Assembly (NCBI GenBank): GCA_016098155.1
Contig: JAAAJB010000196.1
Coordinates: forward strand, 1 to 54,645
Source: Actinomortierella ambigua
Lineage: Eukaryota; Mortierellomycota; Mortierellomycetes; Mortierellales; Mortierellaceae
Length of the DNA: 54,645 nucleotides
Reading direction: 5' to 3'
Under the pieces are notes generated by a model. That model had not been told where the DNA came from, searched no databases, and saw nothing but the letters and a program-made list of their open reading frames with translations. This document shows, piece after piece, positions 45,765 through 54,645 of this stretch; the first letter of the stretch is position 1, and the number at the start of each line of letters is the position of its first letter. Position numbers and translations under genes: made by a program.

Positions 45765-47502
45765 AATCACAATAACTTATACCATATAATAACCCTTGCA
45801 TTAAAATTCATTTCAATTCAAACGTATGACATGGTTTTGCTTGACTTTGTCCGCTTGACCTAAAGGAAAGACTGAAAGTCACGAGGACGGAAGCTCACAC
45901 CTTGTGCTCGGATCGCGAGCGTTCTTATCGTACGCCTGTAGTGAAGCTAAGAGAATGTGAGAGAGAGAAAGAATGAGAGACAGAGAGAGAGAGAGTATGT
46001 GTATGTGTGTGTGTGAGGAACAGAGAGGGAAAGAGAGAAAGACATAGAGGGAAAGAGAAAGAGCGCATTGAGTTGAAGCCGATTATGAAGATATAGGCTG
46101 ACCACAATGCGACATACAATAATGAACTTAGGGCTGACTGCTAACAGGCCGATCGAACTCGATCGATGTTAAAGGATGGATGTGTTGACAGGTCAAGGAA
46201 GGCAAGGGTGTGTTGTATGCACGAATGAGATTGAGGGAGAGCATTTGTGAGTGGAAGGGGGTGGGAGGATAGAAATTGAATGAACGTCCCAAATTGGGCT
46301 ATTCGTTGGTGGTGCATCGCTTGCGGTTGACGCAGATGATGGAGTTCAGCACCACGACAGTTGTTCACACACACATCGTTCATCAAAGAGAAAGGTAGGG
46401 CCGACGGACGATTGGAGCAATATGTGGGTCTGAAGATGGTGTCCGTAACCTTTCTTAGTCATTCACTCCACTTTATTTCTTTCCATGCTCACCTTTTCCA
46501 AATCCCCACCACCCTGTATGCACTCATTGCACAGCAATTGTGTATTGCGCTGCACACAGCGGGAGAAGGCTATCAGCACAGTTCACTCTAAATACTAAGA
46601 CGGCCAACTTTGATTCATCGTCAAGGTTGATTAAACAAAAACTAGGGGAAGGGAGGATGAGGAGCAGGAAAATGCGTGCCTGGACGAGACCTTGTGTGAA
46701 GAAAGGCCCGTGTGTTGAGTACATTTTCATCTGTTTTTTTTTTCCCTTTCTAACGTAACTTTCCATCTCTCCTTCCTCCCACCCCCAGTTGACACAGCAG
46801 ACTAGAATGGGGATGATTGCATCCAACTATATACCATGCCAAACGCCATGTTCCTGTATCCCATTGCTCAACGCGCTTGGTTTGTATTTTGTCGCTGTTG
46901 ACATGCTGTCACTTTGTGTGACCAAGCTCTCTCTCTCTCTCTCTTTCCCAGCTCTCCCTACTCCTGTTCCCTTTAAATATCCAACCCAAAAAATCCTTGT
47001 CGGCATTCTCCGTCCTATCCTCATCCTGGGCACTCTTCATACATCTTCACCAACCCATCAGCGTGCCTGACGTTCAAGCTTAAACATCGCTTACTTAACG
47101 GCACCCTCGATCAAAATTCTCGCTATTTATCGTGTTGCTGCCGTCTATCGTCGCTTTACCTACTTGCGGTTTAGAATTTCATCCCCGTGCATTATTTAGG
47201 AGCGGTGAAGCCCTTCAAAACCATCTGGCTTGGCCACGCCTCTTTCTTTCACCACCCATTGACTGATATCAGTGGAAAGGCACATCCCCTTTGACCTAGC
47301 TCCCCATCCACTCGGTTTTTTAGCCGCTGCAGTGTATCCGCCATCTCCTGTTGTGTGCATTTTCCAAACCAACCTTTTTTGGTCTAAGACCTTTCTGCAT
47401 TAGCACTCTCTGAGTGTTTGGTGTAGCGCCCTTTATTTTTTGACCATCATTGGATCATTGTTCCTCCCATTGGCCATTCTTTTTTCCGTTATTATCGTCC
47501 TC
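45765..47502. other. Intergenic, 1.7 kb, no gene recognised
   Basis: Contains GA and GT microsatellites (about 45955-46060) and a short TC run (about 46927-46943). A TTAAATATCC element (about 46973) is a possible weak TATA. Frames are motif-free. Confidence 0.6.
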
Positions 47503-49559
47503 ATGTCCACCAGCTCGCAGATGGCAACTCTTCAATCTCATCGCAACCGACTTTTGTTTTCAAAAGACTCCTCAGCCCTATTGCACGATCCTGCCTTCGC
47601 ATTCGATCTATCTATGGCTCTTCAGCATGCAAGTACATCATCCACTCAAAATTTGGAGAGCGATGCTAATGACATCAACAATGATCACCCACCGGTGCTT
47701 TACATTGCCAACATGATTGCCGCCCAGCTCCTCAAACATGGCCATGACATGTACGGCCGAAGAAGTGACGCAGACTGCATTCTTAATGTCGGTGAGCAGC
47801 GATTCTATGTCCATGTCCAGATGCTTGCTGTAAGTTTGGGTTTCTCAAATCTCCGACTTTTCACCGTTTGCCTTTTCTTTTCTTCCTTTCTTTGTTTGTA
47901 TCGATGGGCAGGTGCATGGGGGCAAAACCTAAAATGATTAAGAGAGTAAAGTCAGTCCCGTTGGTGATTAGGCATGATGGTGCCTTGTAATGGCTGCCCT
48001 ACCTTCTTGTTTCCTTGCGAAGAATGTTTTTTCTTTGATGGGGCACAGGAAAAAAAAATCTAGGTAGCACAAAAAGGAAGGGAGGAAGCAAACTCGAGAG
48101 ACCATTCCACTTCTTGACAGAGTCAAAGGAAGACATGCAGGAGGTGACTCGCTCGGACCTCCACTCTCAGTGGTCTTTCTGTTGGTTGTTCTCTTGCTAC
48201 ACGACTCGTCTTTACGCCCCCTTGGTCACCAACCAATAGTTCATTCTGAACCGTTGCGGTCACACTTTTTTTTTCTGTTTGTGTGTGTCACTACCCGTTC
48301 TCCGACGTCAAAGGGTCCTTTTTGCCTTCGTTCCCGTTCTTCGAGCACAACAAAGACATCTACTAGGGTACCTCCGGACTCTCTTCCAATGAAGACTTGT
48401 ATTTTTTTCTTCTTGCTTACTTTGTTTTTATCATTTTTGATCATCTGTCTTTACTTTTGATTTAGGCAAGGTCACCAACATTCCGCTGTATCTTTGACGA
48501 CATGATTGCTCACAATGCATGGCAAGCAGCAAGCCCTACAGCCCCACATAGTAGAGGGAGCGAGGCTGGAGCAAATGGACTCAACTCTGTTCGTCCTCAA
48601 AGTGCTCAGTTCTTGCCCTGCGACGAGGGGCAGGCTGGACAATGCTCACCTCATGGTGAGGGCATGCAGGAAGGATTGCTCCACTCGACAAACCACCCAG
48701 AGCGCTTGGACCCCTTAGTCAAGTCCGCTTTGACACCCGACATGATCTTCGCCATTCAGCAGGTGCAGACTAGCGCACCACATTCAATGCCTCCGACTCA
48801 GCGGAATAACCTTGGCAACCAAGGGGAACACAATGGAGTGCATGACCATGGTTGGTTGTGTGCCTCTGACGGGAGGGGTTTAGATGACAACCAATCATCG
48901 TCGTGCAATGATACATCTTCTGTTGTGCATCAACTTCAGCTGCAGTACGCGGCCATGTCACTGGGCACATCAAATAATACGCCACATCGCTCGCTGCCAC
49001 GTTCGAACGCCATCGAATCCTTGCATCAATATAATTCCACGGCTAAAAGGCCCAAAGATGGCTGTGAGGGACACATGGTGTCCGAAAGCGACGACGAAGG
49101 CATGGGCTCTGACCACAGCGACGAAGACTCCATAGAGTCTGGGAATAGCGATGGTGAAGATGGTGACGAAGAGATGAATGACGACGGCCTGCCCGAACTG
49201 AGACTTGACCTTGCTGATCCCGAGGGTAGTCGCTTTGAAGAGCTGCTCTACTGGGTAAGGGTCTTGAGAGAGGGTGATGCGAAGACCATCATTGCAAAAA
49301 AGTTTCGCACTAACTATCCTATCTTTTTGTTTCGCATGGTCTTGGGTCATATTTTAAGCTGTACACAGATGATCACGAAAGATGGCTCGCTGCCTTCACG
49401 CCGAGTAACTATCGGTCCATCCTGGCAAACATCCTGACCCTCAACATTGCCAACAGTGATGTCCTTGAACTCTGCCGAAGATTTGAGCAGCAGCATCCTG
49501 CTGAGAGTGGTATCCATGGACTTGCTGATTCTCAGCTACGACCTTTTCCACCATCCTGA
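47503..49559 (+). CDS. BTB/POZ protein with split BTB fold (438 aa, 3 exons)
   Basis: The exons are 47503-47829, 48466-49254 and 49359-49559, totalling 1317 bases. The first half of a BTB fold is SDADCILNVGEQRFYVHVQMLAARSPTFRCIF, residues 88 to about 119, crossing the first junction. The second half, LRLDLADPEGSRFEELLYWLYTDD, is at about 354-376. It is followed by helices ending in a region (FTPSNYRSILANILTLNIANSDVLELCRRFEQQ) like the end of fungal BTB proteins. Between the halves lie about 230 residues of low-complexity, Ser/His/Gln-rich and then acidic sequence (SESDDEGMGSDHSDEDS), placed where a loop normally links helix and strand. BTB folds mediate dimerisation or Cullin-3 binding; no second domain such as Kelch or ankyrin is present. 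The first intron is long (636 bases). Function unknown. Confidence 0.82.
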
Positions 49560-49900
49560 ATGCCCCAACCTCTTTAGACTCGTATTTATGGTTTTATGAC
49601 AAGCTTTGTTTTTTTTGGGTTTCAATGTGCTTTTTGGGTTTCAATGGTGCCCATGAAATCTTTGCCTTTCCCACTGATATATCCCCGCTCTGAAGAAGTG
49701 ACTGGAGTGAATCTCGCACACTTATTTTGTCGTAGTGACGCGAAACAATGCTAGTTTTATTTTTCTTCCCTTTCTTCCCCTTGTGTATCACATCTTTCTT
49801 TTGTGTGTGTATGTGTGTATGTGTTTATGTGGGCATGTGTGTATTTGTGTGTAAAGGAGTACAAGGATGTTGTGGTGAGCAACCTAATTTTTTTATCTTC
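49560..49900. other. Convergent 3' regions of BTB and endopolyphosphatase genes
   Basis: 341 bases with a GT-rich run (about 49803-49853) and a short tandem TTTTTGGGTTTCAATG repeat (about 49611-49646). No gene. Confidence 0.6.
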
Positions 49901-52496
49901 TCAGTGTTCATTCTCAGTACCCGTCAAAACCACCATCCAAGCCAAGTACTGATCCTTCAGCTTGCTGTCGCTGACAATCCGGCGGGCCAGAGTGAGATAT
50001 TCCTGCACGCCTAGTGTCTTGAGCCCATAGTCTTCCTTCGTCCGGTACTCGACCGCAAATTCTGGAACAGGAGGCGGTGTAGGATCGTCACCAAGACTCC
50101 TAAACTGCATTCGCCGTCGGTATGCCTGCTGCTCCTCGTTCACAAGCGTCAAGTTCATCCAGTACTGTGTATAGTGCAGAGGGTGCCCAAACTTCGTCAA
50201 CGGGTCCGGCGAAGGTGGGTATGTTGGTCGGCGGGGCTTGCGAGGCTTCTTGCGAGGCTTTCTCTTCTTCTTTTTCTTCATTTGGGTTTCCCATTCATCA
50301 GCATGCTCTCCTTCCTCCTCGTCCTCCTCGTCTTCATCCTCGTACTCGCTAGACTCTATTTGTCCTTCGCTCTCATGATCCTTCTCTTGTCCTTCTGCCT
50401 CCTTGTCCTCAGTCACATCAGCCATGGCGAAGCGATGCTGATTTGCCAAATTGCCCGGTACAACAATTCCTCCCCCTACTAATGCCTCGTTGTCTGACTC
50501 CTTTGCATCGAGCGTCGAATGCTTGTTCAGCTGGTACCCATAGACGCGCAAGGAAGGATTGTAGGTGGGGATGACCGATGGACCGACATTGGCAATGGCG
50601 TAGTTGTTGAGCTTGGCACGCTTGGGAATGCTCTCGTACTGTTCCCAGAGTTCAATCAGGTACGAGCTGAGGCCCGTGCTGCTGTAGGCGTTGAATTCCG
50701 TGGTCACGGGCTCCTCCTGATCATGGTCGTCGTTGAGGTTGTTGTTGTTGTTGCCAGTGCTACCTGGGACAGGGCCCTTAGATATCGCATCGTCCGACAT
50801 GATAATAAAATGATCAATGTTGGCATGACCAAAGAAATGACCGACAATGACATCCTGGTACTTGAGTGCGATCTCGCTGTAACGACGATAGCATGTGGGC
50901 TCGTACGACTTGCGGGCCGGCGGTACATGACCAGTCAGATACACGGACATCTTGCGGCTTCTCAACGCGCGCAGCTCGACCTCTAACCAGTCCATCTGCA
51001 TCGCGCCTGGCTCGTCGTCATCGTCACAGCCATCGACGGCTGTGTTCTGGTTGAAGAAGAACAAAGTGTTCAACGCGACGACACAAAGTTTGTCCTCGAT
51101 GACCTCGGTGATGTAGTACCCGCCAAACTGGAATGTGTGGTACTGGGACTCGGGAATAAATTCGGACCAGATGTCGGAAAAGTGTTGCAGGATCCGGTTC
51201 GGCCCCGCTTCCATAATGTTATGAGGATACACATCATTGTTGCCGATCGAGGGAATAATCGGAAGGCGTCGCTGCAGGGGGTCGTTTGGGTCCGGTGCAA
51301 ACATATCCAGAAACTTGTTGGCGATCATCCGGTTCAGCTCCTCAATCTCTTGCTGGGTACGTGGGTGCTCATTGTCGGAGTCATGTCTAGAAGATTTTTT
51401 TTTTTTTTTTTTTTTTTTGGTGTGGTTGGTGTTAAAGCCCGCAAAACACCCATATGCAAAAGAGAGGGAAGGATTCATCATCAAATGTCAGTTACCAAAG
51501 GAATAGTACCAAAGAACACCGGGGAGGAGCAGGAAGGGGGAAGGATGAGAGGAAGGTTTGGTGTGCCAAAGAATATGAGGGGGTAGGCGATGGCACAGAC
51601 ACATGGGTAAGTGAACGGCGGAGAGGGCGAAAGGGAGGAATTGTAAGAAATTCTTTACCTCGCATTGTCTCCTGTCCACACGATAAAATCAATCTCGTTC
51701 ACGAGATTTTTATCGATCCAGTCGAAAGTGACGTTAACCAGCGAAAACGGGCTGTCGCAGATTGAATAAGGCGCACCGAAAACACCACCATGACCACCGC
51801 TTGTTCTGCCAGGGCGCATGGTCGAAACCTTCTTGTGCTTCCTTTGCTCCATGTCGTGGGGATACTGCCTCTCCGATCTGGGCTTACTGAAGCGGCGGAA
51901 AGGATTACTTGAGCGGAACCACTCATGCCAATAAGACACAAGCTTTTTGCTATCGGCCTTCCTGTCATGCTTGTCAACGTCATCGTCGTCGTCATCACCA
52001 TCGTCGTCGTCGTCGTCGTCTTCGGTGGTCGAGTGACACGAGCTGGCGATGGTGCCTCCGTTGATGTAATGCTCGTCCGGGTGAATGTCGGTGATATGCA
52101 AAAATTGTCCGACCAGCCAAGACTCGTCGGGGTCGCTATTGAGTCGAAGGGGATTCGAATGGCGGGCGGTAGCTGCTTTGTCCTCTCCAGCGACTTGAGA
52201 GGGAAGGATGGAGAGACAGCTCAGCAAGCACACGCCTGCTACCAGTAGCTGGGAACGTCTACTGGGTCGACGCCGCTGCCGGTGGTGCTGTTGCTGCTGG
52301 CATGCGACCGCTGAGGGACGAGTGGATCAGAACTGATAAGTGTTTTGTCCGTGTTGGTCCGTTATCAGCCTACTGATTGTGTGGAGGCCGGGAGGGTACA
52401 CGCGCACAACCCTCACTCCCGCACACGCACGCACGCACGCAACTCTGGCTTACTTGGAATATGTGCAACCCTCCTTGGCTGTGTTGGAGGGGCCAT
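49901..52496 (-). CDS. PPN1: Vacuolar endopolyphosphatase, Ppn1-like (726 aa, 3 exons)
   Basis: Calcineurin-like metallophosphoesterase that cleaves inorganic polyphosphate inside the chain. In yeast it is a type II membrane protein delivered to the vacuole. The exons are 52496-52454, 52310-51659 and 51386-49901, totalling 2181 bases. An Arg-rich cytosolic N-terminus precedes a single anchor LLVAGVCLLSCLSIL (about residues 36-50). Metal-site motifs in order are HITDIHPDEHY, WTGDNAR (junction of exons 2 and 3), SIGNNDVYPHN, LTGHVPP and VGHFFGHANIDHF. The C-terminal domain with FGHPLHYTQYW and NLTLVNEE is typical of Ppn1. Two charged inserts stand out: a poly-Asp run between the first and second motifs, and an acidic stretch followed by a Lys/Arg-rich stretch before the C-terminal domain. 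The second intron ends with about 24 A residues just before TCTTCTAG. Confidence 0.94.
51395..51418 (+). repeat. Run of 24 T inside an endopolyphosphatase intron
   Basis: Read on the gene strand this is poly-A placed 9-32 bases before the 3' splice site, where a pyrimidine tract would normally lie. Confidence 0.85.
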
Positions 52497-53209
52497 TACT
52501 TCGTCGTCTGAAATGAGGGGCAGAGAGCACAAAAAAAAAGCTTGATGGCGAGGTGGGGGTGCTCAATAGGTATGCGAATGGGCCAGAGATGTGAGATGCA
52601 GACACGCACTGATTCCGTTGGAACGGTCCACAGGTCGACAGTCAGTGGAGTGCTGGATGGGAATGCAGAATGGAGTGACGAGAAAAGATGCGGATCAGAG
52701 GGGGGGGAAGGATGTGTTGTTTTGTCGTGCCGCTCCCTCTCCTGCACCACCACCTATTCTGGTTGTTCTTACCACATCATTTTTTTTTCTGACCAGCAGA
52801 CCAGACAAAGACCAGACAGTCCTATTCACAAAGCGCGTCTCGTCGTGGTTGCTGTTCGAGTCAAGCCATTCCTAGACTCTCTCTCAATATGATGGCGACC
52901 AATGGAATTAGCGAAGCGAAGCACACGCTCCCCCTGCTGTTCGTGCTGGCCCTGCATGGCGATTGTAGTGCAACAAAGCAAAGGAGGGCAGCCCATCGCT
53001 CTAAGAGAGAAGTGCAACGTCCAAAGCGCATGTGTGCACACACTACGTACTGCACGTAGTGCTCCTCCACATCTCAGGCGTCACAGTTGGAGAACCCCGC
53101 AACTTTAAAAGAGTAAGAGAGGGAGAGTATTCTCTTTCTATCCCCTTTTGCTCTCTTTCTCTCTCTCTCGCCCCTATTTCGCTGCCCTGGTCTGTTGCTT
53201 CTTCTCAGG
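52497..53209. promoter_or_regulatory. Divergent promoter of endopolyphosphatase and LYC1-like genes
   Basis: 713 bases between start codons. A pyrimidine tract ending in CTTCTCAG lies directly before the LYC1-like ATG and may be a 3' splice site of a leader intron. No clear TATA box. Confidence 0.5.
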
Positions 53210-54520
53210 ATGGCTGTCAAAAATGGCACACCCCCCTTTCCTGTCAGTGCTCTCCAACTTGTTCCCTTCGACTCTGTTGAAGACGAGTTTGAGCAGATGT
53301 GGACCGTCAACCACCGTCAATGGGGGGCGCCGGCAGGAATTTCTAAGGATATCTGGGTGCAGGCTGCCAAAGAGCGAGCTAAACTCGATTACAGCACCGA
53401 AGGCCGATACAAGACCTTCATGGTGACCGTCAAAGACGATCCCAGTTTGCCAGCCATTGCCTTTTGCGGTTTCTACGTGCGACCAGCAATCGTAGCGACC
53501 AGGAAGCCTGTGGCTGGGAAGGATGGCTCAACAACCTCGATTGAGACTAGGGTGCAGGACGTCCTGGCTGCCACCCTTGGGTCTGTGATTTGTCGCGAGG
53601 AATATCGTGGTTGTGGTTATGGTGGCTGGATGGTGTCCCAGATCTGGCAATATCTGCTGGCGAGTCCAGTTCAATTCACTTTTCTGTATAGGTACGCAAA
53701 ATGGATATCTTTAAGTATGCGCCACGCAGCAACAGAGGCCCTTCCTTACCATTTTTCCCTCCTTCCACATACTAGTGACATTGGACTATATTACACTCGA
53801 TATGGATGGAAGAAGCATCGATCCGAGTTGATCGAACTCATAGTGAACGAGTGCAACTCGCCATGGATACCATCCACCACCGAAGCGTCTTCAGAGACTC
53901 AATTGTCGTGGGATCCTATCACGGACGGCAACCTGAACGAAGTCCTTGACCAGGATGCTTCGCACCTAAGGGACGAGTTGGCGCTGAAGATTGAAGATAG
54001 CCCTGAGGGAACGGCGTTGTTTGCTGTTCTCCCCGAACCTCGCTCGGTGGCGTGGCACCGAAGCCGTGAGAATTTTTACTTGAGCCACCTCCACTTCGAT
54101 CATCCCCATCCCTCCACCAGCACGGATCGCTATGGTGTGGTCCTATCGACAGAGCGTTCGTCTTCAGGATCGTCACTCAACACTTTGCGGTTTATCACTT
54201 GGGTGCACGAGTTTCGGAGTAACCAGCTCACAATAATGAGGTTCCGGCACGGCTTGGATAAGGACGATAATGAAGCCAAGCGAGAAGCCCTACTGTTGCT
54301 TCAGGAAGCCTTCCACGAGGCCAGGCGATGGCGGCTCGGCAGAGTGGTCATCTGGAACCCACATCCAACGCTGTGTGCATGGACAGGACAGCAGGTGCAG
54401 GAGCGGACAAAGGGTCTTGCCAATCTTGGCGTTTGTCAATCACCGAATGTTGCGGGGCAAGACCGTATACCAATCTCCAACGTCGAGTGGATTCTGAACG
54501 AGTATTATCCGTGGTGTTAA
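53210..54520 (+). CDS. LYC1-like GNAT-family N-acetyltransferase (408 aa, 2 exons)
   Basis: Fungal acyltransferase resembling the lysine acetyltransferase Lyc1 of Yarrowia, which acetylates free lysine as the first step of its breakdown. The exons are 53210-53691 and 53776-54520, totalling 1227 bases; the intron junction restores FLYSDIGLYYTRYGWK, the acetyl-CoA fold segment typical of the group. The segment LAATLGSVICREEYRGCGYGGWMVSQIW matches the acetyl-CoA binding region (R-x-x-G-x-G-like RGCGYGG). The long C-terminal half ends NVEWILNEYYPWC, close to the NExYxWC end I recall for this family. The start is the first ATG in the frame and has CAG just before it. Lysine as substrate is inference. 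Confidence 0.85.
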   Translation: MAVKNGTPPFPVSALQLVPFDSVEDEFEQMWTVNHRQWGAPAGISKDIWVQAAKERAKLDYSTEGRYKTFMVTVKDDPSLPAIAFCGFYVRPAIVATRKPVAGKDGSTTSIETRVQDVLAATLGSVICREEYRGCGYGGWMVSQIWQYLLASPVQFTFLYRYAKWISLSMRHAATEALPYHFSLLPHTSDIGLYYTRYGWKKHRSELIELIVNECNSPWIPSTTEASSETQLSWDPITDGNLNEVLDQDASHLRDELALKIEDSPEGTALFAVLPEPRSVAWHRSRENFYLSHLHFDHPHPSTSTDRYGVVLSTERSSSGSSLNTLRFITWVHEFRSNQLTIMRFRHGLDKDDNEAKREALLLLQEAFHEARRWRLGRVVIWNPHPTLCAWTGQQVQERTKGLANLGVCQSPNVAGQDRIPISNVEWILNEYYPWC

Positions 54521-54586
54521 AATGGTTCAACGCAATTGCACTTTCCTGCCGATCAGGGACATGATTGACCTTGTCTGTCAGGTCTG

Positions 54587-54589
<3 letters not shown>

Positions 54590-54644
<55 letters not shown>

Positions 54645-54645
54645 T
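54590..54645. repeat. (TC)n microsatellite at the right end
   Basis: TC dinucleotide run to the end of the window, mirroring the left edge. Confidence 0.95.

Noticed and set aside
53195..53209. Upstream start for the LYC1-like gene
   Set aside because: The extension begins at a TTG; the first ATG is at 53210.

Overview
This window looks like nuclear DNA from a filamentous, early-diverging fungus. The genes carry many short GT-AG introns (mostly 50-250 bases) with recognisable branch points, TATA boxes sit ahead of several starts, and AATAAA signals follow several stops. Several products are typical of fungi: a CreC/WDR20 WD40 protein, a DUF7707-type GPI protein, a vacuolar endopolyphosphatase, a GID ubiquitin ligase subunit and a LYC1-like acetyltransferase. 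Strong C-ending codon preference, poly-Q and poly-Ser tracts and very abundant TC/GA and GT/CA microsatellites would fit Mortierellomycota or a neighbour. That placement is inference. Both ends of the window lie in (TC)n tracts, as if the contig were broken at microsatellites.

Layout. 1-2.7 kb: no recognised gene. 2.7-6.7 kb: a divergent pair, a Rab18-type GTPase (minus) and COP9 signalosome subunit 3 (plus, ten exons), sharing 279 bp. 7.0-7.5 kb: possible small genes around a TATA box. 7.8-8.9 kb: a DUF7707-type secreted GPI protein (minus). 11.3-13.3 kb: a peroxisomal 4-coumarate-CoA ligase-like enzyme. 14.1-17.6 kb: a CreC-like WD40 protein with long poly-Q and poly-Ser inserts. 17.6-24.2 kb: 6.5 kb without a recognised protein gene, holding a TATA box followed by about 570 bases with no ATG and then a consensus splice donor. 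24.2 kb: a small poly-alanine protein. 24.9-30.3 kb: a very long Ser/Gln-rich protein (minus) whose last 69 residues resemble the conserved end of Bni4-type PP1-targeting proteins.

33.3-35.1 kb: a Cid1-like nucleotidyltransferase. 36.5-38.5 kb: a DHA2-type MFS transporter with a TATA promoter. 39.6-40.7 kb: ribosomal protein L4 (first exon unresolved), convergent with the RING subunit of the GID ligase (Rmd5/Gid2, minus, six exons). 43.6-45.8 kb: a BCS1-family AAA ATPase with a charged tail. 47.5-49.6 kb: a protein whose BTB fold is split by a long low-complexity insert. 49.9-52.5 kb: an endopolyphosphatase (minus), divergent from a LYC1-like N-acetyltransferase (53.2-54.5 kb).

There is no operon and no metabolic gene cluster. 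Several genes belong to carbon-source control and protein turnover (CreC-like, GID E3, CSN3), but nothing in the sequence shows the neighbourhood to be functional. Exon boundaries were assigned by eye from splice consensus and reading frame. For each fully spliced model the summed exon length is divisible by three. I saw no tRNA, rRNA, CRISPR array, transposase or viral gene.
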